64,000 bases of DNA from Polyporus tsugae (GCA_024305745.1 JAHRBS010000007.1:1674001-1738000); one strand, 5' to 3'. Shown: positions 25,038 through 36,496, counted from the first letter of the stretch. Numbers and translations: made by a program. Notes: generated from the letters alone by a model not told the origin.

Positions 25038-25791
25038 CCCCATGGGCGGACGAAGCGGACTGAGTCTACTGATACTTCGGCGCGCCGCGCATACCTGTGC
25101 GAGACATATCTGTATCGTGTGGTCTACCTAACTTGTTGTATTCTAGCGTGTCTACTTATATCGATGATGCTATCGTGCTGTCTCTGGAATCAGTACTGAT
25201 GTAGATCCGAGTACTTCTCGAAAATTGCAACGTCGGAGATTGTGCGTCGGAAATGATAAGCTTATGCCAGTGGTAGGAACTTGCAAGTGGGACCCGAAGA
25301 CCGTACGTATGGGCTTATGGTTTTTCAACTTCTCGTACTTACCTTCGTCTGCCGTCCACGTTCATATCCTCGACGTCCCATAGGATAGCAAGCAGCCTGA
25401 ATCGTCTGTGGCTAATGGTTTCGCCGATACTTACCTGTGTGTCCAATGACATCCATGTCTTCGGGCAAACCGGCACTCGGAGTCACTGATACCAATCATC
25501 CACTCCAAGCCCGGCTCATGGGGGGCGTACCTAACATGATCACACCATACGAGAACTGGAATGGACAATAAAAGTATACAATTGCAAGGACGATTAGGGA
25601 GTGCGATGAAAACTCTAGTAAAACAAGACGCATGCATCAGGACATCAGGACAATACAACGGGCCTCCTTCCCACCCTCAGGCTCTAGAACGACAGCATGC
25701 GCATACGATACGAGAGGAAAGAGCGAGCGAGACATGACACAGCGGGAGGCGAGAGTCCGTCGTAGGCTAAGCGAGCATGGAGGGGGCGAGC
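25038..25791. other. Convergent 3' region, gamma-tubulin / MBF1
   Basis: 754 bp between facing stop codons. I see no coding or RNA gene. Confidence 0.5.
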
Positions 25792-26561
25792 CTACGACTT
25801 CTTCGGCCCCTCCAGCTTCTTCCCAATGTCGTTGCCGCGGAGCTTCACGCCGAGCACGCGCTCGAGCTTGCTCAGGATCTGCGGGTTCGGGATCGCGCGC
25901 CCGGCCTCGTAGTCCTGCAGGATGGAGGGCTTCTCGTTGATCTTCTGCGCCACGTCCTTTTGCGAGAGCTGCTTCTCCATCCGCGCTGTCTGCATGGCCT
26001 GTGATGTTCACACCAGATGCTATCAATCAGGAAACCTGCGCAAACACTCGGTGGGATTGGGAACAGATACACATACCTTGCCGACGGCAGGGGGGATCTT
26101 GGACGGGGGCGCGACTTCGTTTTCGCGGTCGAGCTTAGCAATCTTCTGGTGGTCGGTTCCTGTGCACGGACACGGAAACGGCGAGCGTGAGCAACGGGAC
26201 AATCCCACTGGACTGGAAGCAATAACGTTGATGGAGATCTAGAGACGCACCTTGATGGGCCTTGTTCAGCCCCCCAGTCACCTTCTTGTCCGTCCCGACG
26301 ACGGCACCTGCCCGACGGGCCTACAGTGCAAATTCGCATTCATATCAGTCAAACGGCCGCTGCGCAGTGCGCACTCGAGATGAAGAGACGTACGGCTGCA
26401 AGAAGGATAAATGCGCTGCATCAGCAACCCAGCCTCTGAAATAAAATGCACAGGAAGGAGAGGGGCGGCGTACCATTCAGATCAGAGACATTGCGAGTGA
26501 CCTTCGGGGCCTTGCCCTTCTGTCCAATGACGGTCTTGCTGTCCCATTCGAGGTTGGACAT
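25792..26561 (-). CDS. MBF1: Multiprotein bridging factor 1
   Basis: Predicted 149 aa, the usual MBF1 length. Exons: 26474-26561, 26394-26395 (2 nt), 26251-26320, 26077-26159, 25792-25998. The N-terminal MBF1 domain runs from [15 protein letters not shown] to the [15 protein letters not shown] block. A cro/C1-type helix-turn-helix follows (about 84-140; [43 protein letters not shown]). MBF1 is a coactivator bridging TBP and bZIP factors, and it also guards against frameshifting on collided ribosomes. The conserved Asn-Ala-Ala-Arg-Arg sequence can be made only if two intronic bases, CC, are kept as a micro-exon. Without them the frame breaks. Confidence 0.93.
26394..26395 (-). other. Predicted 2-nt micro-exon (CC) in MBF1
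   Basis: On the minus strand the site reads CTTGCAG, then CC, then GTACGT: a strong acceptor and a strong donor separated by two bases. With the G ending exon 1, CC makes the Ala codon of the family's N-A-A-R-R motif. It restores phase for the rest of the gene. Confidence 0.65.
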
Positions 26562-27105
26562 CTTCTATAGGTGATACGATACTGTAGTGGGTATGAAAGA
26601 GGTCTGACAGACGGTCTATGGATACGAGGCGCGAAGGACGTGGACAGCGTGGTGGAGAGCCTGCTCGTCTACAACGCTGTTCTGTTATATACTCGGCGCT
26701 TGTCCTGAGCGCCTCTGAGTCATACTCGGAACAGATGCCTCGGGCGGGGCAACAGCCTTGCCCCGCCTCCGTCGTTTGTGACTTCGGACTCAGAAAGGAC
26801 TTTGGGACCGTGTTTGACGGACGATGACTGTCCCTAGCCTGAGTACAGGATGAGCCGGGTTATTTGAAAGAGTCGATCCTGCTCACGAAAGGTCTAGAGG
26901 TCGTAATTTAACGTTCGTGGCCATAGGTAAGTTACAGTACGAAGATGACATAATGCGAAGCATAGAAATGGATGAGCGGAAGGCTACTTATGAGGGTTGT
27001 ATCCAGGTTGTATCTGTCTATGTTCCAAGTGTCCCGTCTGACAGCGAATTTGTTGCCACCGCTTTGATTTGGTTTGCGTCGTGATAGTAATACGTCGTGA
27101 GGCCG
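26562..27105. other. Intergenic: MBF1 promoter and MET8-like 3' flank
   Basis: No gene seen; both neighbours are on the minus strand. Confidence 0.5.
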
Positions 27106-27945
27106 TCAGCGTTGTCGGGTTAGCAGGATGGTAGTGGCGCATGCGACGCCCGCAACGAAACCGACCGCGGTTGGCAAGAGAAGAGACGGTGATCGCACGA
27201 GAAGAGCATTCGCCGTCGTCTTCGTCATCGGTCCGCCAATATCCTCAGGGCGCGGAACCTCGTTCTTCTCCCAGCCCTCATCCAACAACTTCGCGATCAT
27301 CTTGTCGTCCAACAACGCCAACTCGCCCATGCTCCATGACGAACACACGTCGACCATCCACCGCATCCTTCTCTTGCCCAAGTCTCCGCCAACGCCAGGT
27401 GCGCGCTCCCTGAGCTTCTCCCTGAGTTCGCCGACCCTCTCGATCGCCTCGCCGGAATGGGCGGGAATGCAAGTTTCGATCTTCTTGCGAACGATGTTCG
27501 CCAGCTTCGGAGAGCGACCGTTGGTGGAAATCATGATTTGGAGAGGCCCGTCGCGGACTTGTGAGCCGAAATAGAAGTCGCAGGAAGGAGGAATATCAGC
27601 GACATTGACTGGGATCTTTCGCTCCCTGCAAAGCGCGCAGATTTGACGGGAGACTTGGACGTCGTCTATCGCCGTCAGGACCATGTCGACCCCGTCAAGG
27701 TCCTGGGAGCCGGAGAATGTACGATCATGATATGTGATCCGGTCAGAGTTGTCGACAAAGTGTTTGGTGAGAGAGTGGAGGCCGGCGCGGGGAGCAATGA
27801 GGGTTATGTGGGCGTCGGCGACGAGGACGGACTCGATGCGGCCTGAGGCGACGTCACCGCCGCCGACGATGAGGACGTTCTTGTCCTTGAGCTGCCATGC
27901 GACGATGAGGGAGCCTCCGGAGAGGGACGAGAGGTCTGCAGGCAT
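27106..27945 (-). CDS. MET8: MET8-like precorrin-2 dehydrogenase / sirohydrochlorin ferrochelatase
   Basis: Single-exon gene of 279 aa from the chosen ATG; an in-frame ATG at 27981 would add 12 residues. The Rossmann NAD site is NVLIVGGGDVASGR (about residues 23-36). The catalytic Asp lies in VNVADIPPSCDFYFGS, aligned with the yeast Met8 NVAD Asp. The substrate region ISTNGRSPKLA follows. Met8 oxidises precorrin-2 with NAD+ and inserts iron to make siroheme for sulfite reductase. Unlike the soluble yeast enzyme, this protein ends with an 18-20 residue hydrophobic helix (LLLPTAVGFVAGVACATTILL) and a short basic tail. It may be tail-anchored to a membrane. It is the only intronless full gene in the window. 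Confidence 0.9.
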   Translation of the reverse strand: MPADLSSLSGGSLIVAWQLKDKNVLIVGGGDVASGRIESVLVADAHITLIAPRAGLHSLTKHFVDNSDRITYHDRTFSGSQDLDGVDMVLTAIDDVQVSRQICALCRERKIPVNVADIPPSCDFYFGSQVRDGPLQIMISTNGRSPKLANIVRKKIETCIPAHSGEAIERVGELREKLRERAPGVGGDLGKRRMRWMVDVCSSWSMGELALLDDKMIAKLLDEGWEKNEVPRPEDIGGPMTKTTANALLVRSPSLLLPTAVGFVAGVACATTILLTRQR

Positions 27946-28668
27946 GGTGCTTTGGCCAAAAAGTAAGAAATTCGAATTCACGGCCCCTGCAGAGCCTCTG
28001 CGACAGTGTGCGAATGTCCGTTGCGCTGTGCGGAGATTGGCTCCCGCGCCGGGTGATTATCGCCCCGGACCGAAAGCGACGATCGATGTATGCAGGAGGC
28101 CGAGCTGCGACGGGGAAGAATAGGCGTGTCGGACGTGCGTTGTTGAATGAAAACAGGCGTGACAATGGGGCAGGAAAAGGTGTTCATTGTAGGTCATTGC
28201 TAGGTGCGACGGACGGATGGAAGCTGCGGAAGAGGAAAGGCCTGGATTATGGGAGGAGTGGCCATGGCGACAAGCCCCGACCGTCTATCATTTATGCGCG
28301 GCAGACGTGGGCAAAGTTTGAGTATCGCCGCCGCTGCCCCCTTCTCAGACAGTTCTGCTTATACGCTTGTGTGCAGGTGCGCCGTGTCCCCATCCCCTTC
28401 CGTTCCTCCCCCTTCGTTCTTCGACTGACCCAGTCCCGAAGGCGTTGAACGTCTTTTCCTCTCTTTCTTGGTGCTGCAGCCACCTCTGTCGCGTCCACTC
28501 TCTCTGGAAGAGTCCAAAGACCGTTTCAAGACCGAGTTGACTCGTCTCTTGCTCGCTTCAGTCGTAGCATTCTCGTTCTGGTGCGTCCTACTCCTCTCCC
28601 TCCCAAACCAGTCAAGCTCATGCGTTTGCGGCCACCCAAGAACCTACGCTGTAACAACCTAGCACAAG
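27946..28668. promoter_or_regulatory. Divergent upstream region, MET8-like / tetraspanin
   Basis: 723 bp. The part next to the tetraspanin gene is CT-rich, as in many fungal core promoters. No coding sequence was recognised. Confidence 0.45.
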
Positions 28669-29665
28669 ATGCCTTCCAAGCGCCTTATGGGCTTTTGGGC
28701 CTTCTTGGACGTCTGTCTCCTCGCAGCAGGTGTCATTCTCGTGCTGTTCTCCGAGATTTACCGCATGCCCAACCTCATGATCAACTTCACCCTCAGCAAC
28801 GACATGCTGCTCAGTACGTTCACTCATCTGCCCAAGTCGCTTTCGTCTCATCCGTTTTAGGTGGTTTGGTCGCCGGAGTATTCCTCCTGATCACGTTCGT
28901 GTTCTCTATCGGTGCAATTGTCCAGAAGAACCATGTTACTGGCGGTCTCGTCATCCTCAACTGGCTCCTCGTCGCGGACGCCATCGTGATTCTCGTCGTT
29001 GGAACAATCCTCTGGTTCTTCTCCGTCCAACAGAGGGCCAACTATCTTGCGGTGTTCCAGGCCGCGTCGCCTACAACCCGCATTGAGATACAGGACAAGG
29101 TGTGTTTTCCCCGTTGTCGAGACGAGATCTCGGTTTTCGACTCCCATTTCCTTCAGTTCTCTTGCTGTGGCTGGTTCACGCCCAACGACACCGTCCAAAT
29201 TGGCGGCTCGTTCTGCACCAACCTCACCTTCGCCAACTCGCTCGTTAACCCGAACGATACCGATGCTGGTCGCTGCGTTGCGCCCGTCACCAAGTTCACC
29301 GACTACACGCTTAACAACGTGTTCACGTAAGTTCCCGGCTTCTTCCTGGCAACCAACTTGCCGAGCTGACTGTTATTTGTTCCTGACAGGACCGTGAGTG
29401 CGAACGATACGGCTGTAGCGACTTCTCTGCTGCGCTACATTACTGACCCGCTGATCGTTTCTAGATCTATGGGTTCATGGCCGTCGTCATTTCTCTATTC
29501 TTGGCGACGATGTGTGTCATCAAGCGGGTACGTGCTATACTACGTTGTGGTTTATTCTAGCTCGTGTATTTACGGCTGACCGACGCTCGTATGTGTATCT
29601 AGCGACAAGAAGAAGAGCGCTTCAAGAAGATTGACGCGAAGCGGGGCGGAAGGGGCTTCGTCTAA
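28669..29665 (+). CDS. Fungal tetraspanin
   Basis: Predicted 227 aa. Exons: 28669-28813, 28861-29099, 29157-29326, 29390-29393 (4 nt), 29465-29527, 29603-29665. Four membrane helices lie near residues 8-28, 48-70, 78-102 and 186-205. The large outer loop holds the SCCGW motif (about 130) and two further cysteines (FCTN, GRCV), which is the tetraspanin pattern. It has several N-glycosylation sites (NDT, NLT). The tail is basic (KRRQEEERFKK). Fungal tetraspanins organise membrane microdomains; Pls1 is needed for appressorium function and Tsp2 is basidiomycete-specific. I cannot say which subgroup this is. The 4-nt exon GACC is required to connect loop 2 to helix 4 in frame. Confidence 0.85.
29390..29393 (+). 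other. Predicted 4-nt micro-exon (GACC) in the tetraspanin gene
   Basis: The sequence reads CTGACAG, GACC, GTGAGT. GACC completes a Thr codon and adds another (VFTTIYGF). Skipping it shifts the frame of the last membrane helix. Confidence 0.7.
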
Positions 29666-31906
29666 GGGAACCACCAGCGTCACCCACCGCACACACACCA
29701 CACCATTGAACTTTCTTCTGTTCTTTTCCTCTGGACAGGGTCCCCTTTGTTCTCGCACGTGGAGTACATAGTTTTGGTAATCTTCTTTTGCTTTTGCACT
29801 GTTTCTCTAGCTTAGTTGCATATTCGCTCGCTCTTTTGTTACATCATCATTTGGATTGCTTCATCTCGCTAGTCGTTCATTTTTGTTACTTGTAGTGTCT
29901 ACAGACGGCGAGTCACTCGTGTACTTTTACCGCTCTCTACCCCCACTGCGGTCAGTGGGAGAATAAAGGGGATGAGAACTATGCTTCTTGTGGGAACAGC
30001 ACGTCCATATCCGACATCCGGCACACCTCGGCAAGCGACCTGTGCTTCTACTTACGCTACAAGTTCTGATGTTTCTGTGCGGCACTTGTTCAGCTGAACA
30101 GTCCACTATAGATGTAAGGTGTATGTATAGCTCCACATCAGCAGCGGTATAACCAAATTAACTGGTTGTCCAGGTGTCGCGAAAACACATCGGCTGTGCG
30201 TTCCTCCGATGCGTGGACGTGAACAGCACGACGGGCGACGTGACATGGCGGCGGCTGCATGCATAGTAAGTATGGCAGGCAGGTACTTAAGTAGCGATGA
30301 CGAAAATATCGCCTCGCGATTCGAGATACTCAGACATCGTCCATCCCACACTTCAGCGATAGCCACAAACATTTGCAGAGCAATACAGTATATCCCCAGA
30401 GCAGAGCAGAGGAGCGATCCCCGCATTGGCAACGACCCTCTTTCACGGTTCCGCGCGTCCGCAGCGATTGAGGCGGTTGGCACGATGAAGATCCGTTCCT
30501 GGTAACTTAGACTGGAACGCGCTCTGGAGAACGTCCGGTGTATTGGTGGGCCGACGCAGCCGGGCGCCGCGTACCAGTGCGGTGGTAGCAAACTGGACCG
30601 CCGCCGGGAGGTAACTTACCTCTAGAGCCACACCAGGAACGCCCGCCCGTGGTTAGCACGCCTTCTGACTTCATATATCTCGCTATCCACCACAGTGTGA
30701 TAACCGCCATTGTATTGTGAAGACGTACGTAAGTATTCATACAGTCTTCTAGTCATCTCATACTGATAATGGCTCTTTCGTCGTTCGCCTGGACTGTTCG
30801 CGAGGTAGGACATGGGCCAGAAGCCGCTTTGATGCCCGACATACGGTAATCACATTCTGTCCTGCTGCTCGTACGGTCGCGTAACTGTTGACTCTCTGAG
30901 TCTTCCGTCAGCACGAGGGTGGACGAAAACCAACATGGGGCTCGCGTCTCCGTCCTCGGCGCATGCGCGCGGCTTGGCCCCGCTACAGTATCGACTCCCG
31001 GTCCGCATACAGTCGACTCCAATACTAGTAGACTCTGAGGCGTCCATGGCACCAGTGATCCCATCAAGGCACACCCAGACCTCCACACCTGGGACGCCCT
31101 CGATGTCGCGGCGCGTCAACGGACCATTAGTCCGCGGTTAAACTGGAGAGCCAAGAGATCCGTGGCGCGGCCGTACATCGATTGACATTCAGATTTTGCA
31201 CGGATGCAGCTATGGTGACGTCACGTTATGTGCGACCTATACTTCCAGTCCCAGACTAAGACACACTACCAGGTCATGACATCCTATCGTGACCCAATAG
31301 CGCTATCATGGCCATCGAGAAGGATGCTTTGTGGACACAAGACGACTTGCTTTCGGGAGCTTTGCGGCCGACGCGTCTACGCTTTCTCCCAAGGGTCGCT
31401 ATGGCGCGGAGCTATGCCCTCCCAGGGTGGGAATCCGGTGATCTGACTGCTCTTGGACCCACAACAGACAGAGGGGTCCGTCTCGCCGAGCCTCCGATGG
31501 TACGCTCCCCGTTTCTGTCGCGCCAGCGCCTTGAAACCGAAATATCCGTTTTTGCATAGGCACGCTCTGTCGCCTTCCTCTCGGCTGGCTGCCCTGTAGT
31601 GCTCGCTACCGGGTCTGGATGACCACGAGTTTGATGCTTCGACATCTGAGACGCCTGGGTGTCTCGTCACCGCTCGGGGCCCCGGGCTTGACGCCCTCAT
31701 TACTACCTGCGCGGCGACGGTAACGCCTGAGGCGTTCGCATCGAAGATCTCACATGGATGGTCTGCCCCTATTACTGGAACACGGCGGGGCAGAAGCAGT
31801 ATCAAGGTTCTGTTGCCTGTGGCCCCCTTGAGGACGCCAAGGTATAAAGGCGTCCCCGCAAGAGGCCTGGCTGAGTAACTCAGCTGGGCGGACATCACCA
31901 ACTGAG
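29666..31906. other. Long gene-free stretch before a P450
   Basis: 2.2 kb, the longest non-coding stretch here. ORFs up to 174 codons occur on the minus strand (31377-31901) but have no recognisable domain, introns or composition like the neighbours. I see no tRNA, terminal repeats or transposase fragments. Its function beyond the P450 upstream region is unknown. Confidence 0.45.
31832..31855 (+). promoter_or_regulatory. TATA box inside a 7-bp inverted repeat, P450 promoter
   Basis: TATAAAG at 31843-31849 lies about 60 bp before the P450 ATG. GGACGCC (31832-31838) and GGCGTCC (31849-31855) form perfect inverted arms around it. The TATA role is likely from position; an operator role is inference. 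Confidence 0.5.
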
Positions 31907-34216
31907 ATGGATTCCCTCCTCAAGTTGGGCAGCTACTCCCTCTTCCTCGCATTCAACGCTGTCCTCTTCCTCCTCGTCGGCTGGCTCGTCAAGAAGAGCC
32001 GCAGGAATGCGTACCTGCCCCCCAGCCCGCCGTCGGACCCCGTCATCGGGCACTATCGCACCTTCCCCCGCTCGTACCAGGCGGAAGCGTTCTTTGAATG
32101 GTCGAAGACATACGGTATGCATCATTTGTGGGGGCTCATAGACGCTGCAGAACGGCCGCTGACCTTGACACCGCAGGAGACATCTTCTACCTCGAAATCC
32201 TCGGCCGCAAGATCGTCATCGTCAACAACTACGACATGGCCAACGAGTTGATGGACAAGCGCAGCGCCAACTATAGCGACCGCCCGGTCTTCCCGCTCTT
32301 CATGAAGTGAGTGCCGTTGCCGCCACCACAGTCTGGCTCGCGCTGCGGCAGGTTCAGATCCACTGATGCGGCGACCGTTTAGCCTCGGCTGGGGGGTCAG
32401 CGTGACCTTCCTCAGGTATGGCGCGCAATTCTTCAAGCAACGACGCATCCTGCAGCAGTACCTCGCCAAGGCCGAGGTCCCACGCTTCCGCCCCATCCAC
32501 ACGGACGAGGCCCGCAAGATGCTGAAGAACCTCCTCGACCGGCCGGCCGACTTCGACTGGCTCGTGCGCCGGTATGTGTCAGCAGCGTTCAAATTTCCTC
32601 GTACGTAACCTGCGCTCACCGTGCGCGCGTTCGATTTGGGCGGTGGGGGGGCAGGTTCGGCGCGGCGGTGATCATGAAAATCGCGTACGGGCACCAGATC
32701 GAGCGCGATGACGACGAGTACATCAAGATGACGGAGAACGTCTCGCTGGCGCACGTCGACGCAGGGGATCCTGGCACGGCGCCCGTCGATTTTTTCCCTA
32801 TCCGTACGTAGGCCACCGGCTTACCGTTTGATTACGTCCCTGATAGCCTCGTGCTACAGTCCAGTATCTGCCGTGGTGGCTCCCGGGCTGTTGGTTCAAC
32901 CGCGTCGTCCACAGTAAGCTATCGGTATCTAGGTGCACGGCTGGAAATTCATCTGCCGGCTTTTCAGACTGGAGCTGGGCCATCAAGAAATTCCATGACT
33001 ACCCGTTTGAGCAAGTGCAAAGGAAGATGGTGAGGAAGCGGCTTGTTTCCGATCGCAAGTATCGATTTCAACCAATCATGCCTAGGCTGAGGGTCATGCG
33101 CCGCCGTCGTTCCTATTGGCTTATTTGGAGGAATTTTCCAAGCCGGACTACAAGGGCGAGCATGGCCTGGACGACCTCAAACATGCGACCGGCGCAATTT
33201 ACGCTGGCGGGGCCGAGACCGTAAGCTGCTTCCAGTAACGCATGCTCGACAAGGAAGATGCGGACATGACTGACCAACGTCTCCTGACAGACCTACTCCA
33301 CGGTCAACACCTTCATCCTCGCCATGGTCTTGCACCCCCAGGTGTTGAGGAAGGCTCATGAGGAGATCGACCGGGTCGTAGGGCCCAAACGCCTACCCGA
33401 CTTCGACGATCGCGAAAATCTCCTGTACATCGAGGCCATCTTCCAGGAGGTGCTGAGGTACGAGGTCATCTTGTCAGCGAAACTCATTTCTTACGTGAAC
33501 AACCTGCCACGTTTCATCTATTTAGGTGGCGTCCTGTGGTTCCCCTCGGTAAGTCGTCGGCGCTGCACATGCGACGCTCCGGAAGGTTAACGATGACCGA
33601 GGCTTATACTCACTCGCGTCTCGATCCACTCACAGGCATCCCGCACAGCACCATGCAAGACGACACGTTCAACGGCATGTTCATCCCCAAAGGCACAATG
33701 GTGTTCGCCAACGCTTGGTACGTTGCAGCCGGTGTTTCAGTTGGACCCGGCAACCCTGACTGTTGTCGCTAACGTCAACCTGCGGCTCGGATGTTTGTGA
33801 TGGCATACTTATGCAGGTCCATGGCCATGGACCCACGCGTCTACCACGATCCCGAGCAGTTCAAGCCCGAACGCTTCCTCCCTGGTCCACACGGCGGCCC
33901 TGAGGAGTTCCCGCACGCTTCGTTTGGTTTCGGTCGCCGGTACGTTTCATGTCCGTGCAAGTGCGGGAATCACCCACGATTAACGATAGCCGTCAGTATC
34001 TGCCCTGGCCGCTTCCTGGCCATGAACAGTGTTTGGATGGCGATCGCGTCGCTCTCGGCCACCATGGATATCCGTAAGGCAAAGGGACCTGACGGCGAGG
34101 AAATCACGCCGAAGGGCGAGTACACATCTGGGCTGTCCAGCTTCCCCAAGCCATTCCCTGCCGATATCCGCCCTCGCTCCGAGGAGGCACGTCGTCTCAT
34201 CATGAGCTACGTCTGA
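31907..34216 (+). CDS. Cytochrome P450 monooxygenase, membrane-anchored
   Basis: Predicted 513 aa, 12 exons: 31907-32114, 32177-32306, 32383-32571, 32655-32803, 32860-32913, 32968-33029, 33086-33220, 33291-33457, 33526-33548, 33636-33717, 33817-33939, 33997-34216. An N-terminal helix (about 5-28) is followed by a PPSPPSDP hinge. The I-helix oxygen motif is AGGAETTYS. The K-helix ExxR lies in FQEVLR, and the heme loop FGFGRRICPG is split by the last intron. All catalytic motifs are intact. Exon 9 is 23 nt. It resembles the expanded basidiomycete P450 clans (CYP5144-like by memory), but family assignment needs alignment. Substrate is unknown; no biosynthetic partners are adjacent. Confidence 0.9.
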
Positions 34217-34616
34217 ACGGTTCTATACGACCACGTCACATCATGACACGAACACTAACAGCACACGGGTGCCAGTGATCGGTACCACCATAGGACTGCA
34301 TAAATCGTCCCGCGTCCTTGGTGACACCCCGATGTGCATTGTAAGATCTGTACGAATATTGTACAATAGTGTACACGTTTCCCGACTTACGTTTGTACTG
34401 TATCTCGCGCCGTTCTCTTTCTTAATTTGCTTCGCCGATGCCGTATACGTAGTTGCTTCTGCCGCGTACTTGCGCCGCGTGGTCATACTGCCCCCTTAAC
34501 TTTAAACTATTCACGCTTTCGCCTATGTGCATGAATTTCCTGGTCGGATGGTTGGGCAAGCAATGATCACAGAATGATATAAAACGTCCGTATTCCATGC
34601 GATAGTAATCGTGATC
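34217..34616. other. Convergent 3' region, P450 / V-ATPase subunit H
   Basis: 400 bp between facing stop codons, with no gene seen. Confidence 0.5.
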
Positions 34617-36496
34617 TTACACAGCAGCCCATGGGTGGCTGACAAGTCGTTGCACTGACATCAGTGCTTGGTATCGAACGTCGGGGTTCGAGTGCGACAT
34701 CAACTCCATAACGCGGGTCTTCGCACCCAGGTTGGTCAAGACCCTGCATACACACGAAAGGGATCAGTGAGATGTGAAGAACATGCGTTGACAAGTACTA
34801 ACTTCTTCCCAGGGACGTAGTGCTTGACGTATTGCCCCAGGTCATGCGAAGCTACCGCGAGCACCGTTGGGTCATTAGACTCGTTTAGGAGTTTGATCAA
34901 CGTCCTGAAAGCAGACAAATTAGGAGAGTTTGCCGTCCTGCTTTGATACGGAACTCACTTCAGCAACTCGTAATCCTTATCGTTCAGCTTTGACGCATTC
35001 TCCTTCCAGAAGAGGTCGGACTCATGCACCGGTGTCCAAGAGAGGTGACCTGATAGCAGCTCGGAACGGTACTCGTCGTACGTGCTATGTCAGGTAGGCA
35101 ATTAGCGGGTAGTTATTGGCCATGCTGAAGAACGCACGCACGTAAGGCTGTCAAAGCGCGCACCGAGTTCATCGCGAAGGAACTGGATGTCCTCAACAAT
35201 GTCCTCATCAGTCCACTTCCGTCCCGACAGGTTCTTCGTGAACGGCAAGAGCTGTGCCACAAGCATCGCGGGAAGGTTCGCTTGTGGCGCTTTAGAAACG
35301 AGATTCTATGTCCGCGAACGTTGAGCTTCTCAGCAGCGGAAAGAGGCTGATGTGTGATACCCGGAACGTCGCAACAATCACTCGGATGACTTTCTCCTTC
35401 GCAGCTCCTTGAGCGACATCGACGAGAAGGGGTATGATGTCGAATCGCCTGCAGAGTATGTCAACACATCGAGTAATGTGGCGCTATACATGTGGCGAAC
35501 GCACTTCTGAATCTGTTCCGAAACCTCCTGCTCGAAGGTGAGTAGCCACAAGCAGAATCCCACCTGGTACGACATCTGCGGCGTGGGGGTGTGCTTCAGG
35601 ATGTCGACCAATCTGGTTATACAAAGAGAATGGTCAATATCCACGCCTCCCGTTCTTAACTGAACAAGGGCATACCCTGCGACAAGCGAGGGGTTGGCCC
35701 ATACTGCTCTCCGAACTTCGGGCCGGGGCAAAACAGCCTCGAGACATTGCACGGCAACATCCCGCTTGTTGGAGTTGCTGTTGGCAACGAACAGCGCGAG
35801 GGTATTCAGGAACGGCTGAAGTTGTTGCGGCTGCAGTGGGTACTTCTCGGAACTGGAGAGAAGAACTTGGATTTCGCTAGCTAGTAGGAAGCACGAATCG
35901 TTACGGACCTGAGAAGGACGGTGAGGATCTGAGTGGCCTTGAGCTGCACAAAGTCATCCTGTGACTCCAAGATGCTATACAGGTGTAGGAGAATGAGCGT
36001 CAGTTGGTTGAACGCTTCAGGAGGACGCACCGGAGCAAAGGGCCGTAAGGCAGCTCGGGTTCAGACTGTGAAGCAGTCGTGAAGAGGGGTATCCGTTCCT
36101 CATGGTCTGTCGCCGCGCATACAGCTTCCCGTCCGGCGCGCATTTAGAGAACAACATACCAGTGAGGGCGTCTGCGATCAGGACGAGAATGCACGATTGA
36201 GTGTCGATCCTTTGCAGTTTCTTCAGTAGACGTAGGTAAAGTGTAGCGTATGTCTGGCCGTCGGAAGCGTGGAGAGATTCAATCTTGGGTCTGGTTTGAC
36301 GATCGACCTTCTTGATGAGAGCGAGCTCATCTGTGGTGATGAGTCCAGCGCGTTGGTATCCCTGTTTCGATGTGGGTGAGCATCCGCGTCTGGCGACAGA
36401 AGTAACTGCAGCTTGCACCTCCCAAGGCACTGGCTTTGCGCGGATCTTGGCAGAGTTCTCGTCAAGGTAGGAATTAGAGACAAGCGTGATGGACAT
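34617..36496 (-). CDS. VMA13: V-type ATPase subunit H
   Basis: Predicted 437 aa, 11 exons: 36419-36496, 36160-36361, 36031-36106, 35909-35974, 35676-35852, 35505-35612, 35361-35448, 35142-35305, 34959-35084, 34803-34904, 34617-34743. Diagnostic blocks include [17 protein letters not shown]-like [53 protein letters not shown] and [19 protein letters not shown]. The end is [20 protein letters not shown]. Subunit H is a HEAT/armadillo-fold part of the cytosolic V1 sector that couples and gates the vacuolar proton pump. The intron 35613-35675 (63 nt) is in frame without stops, so a simple ORF runs through it. The intron after exon 4 uses a weak GTCCGT donor. The gene is divergent from mL46. Confidence 0.95.

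Noticed and set aside
31377..31901. 174-codon minus-strand frame before the P450
   Set aside because: No recognisable domain, no splice signals, runs into the P450 promoter and TATA box.
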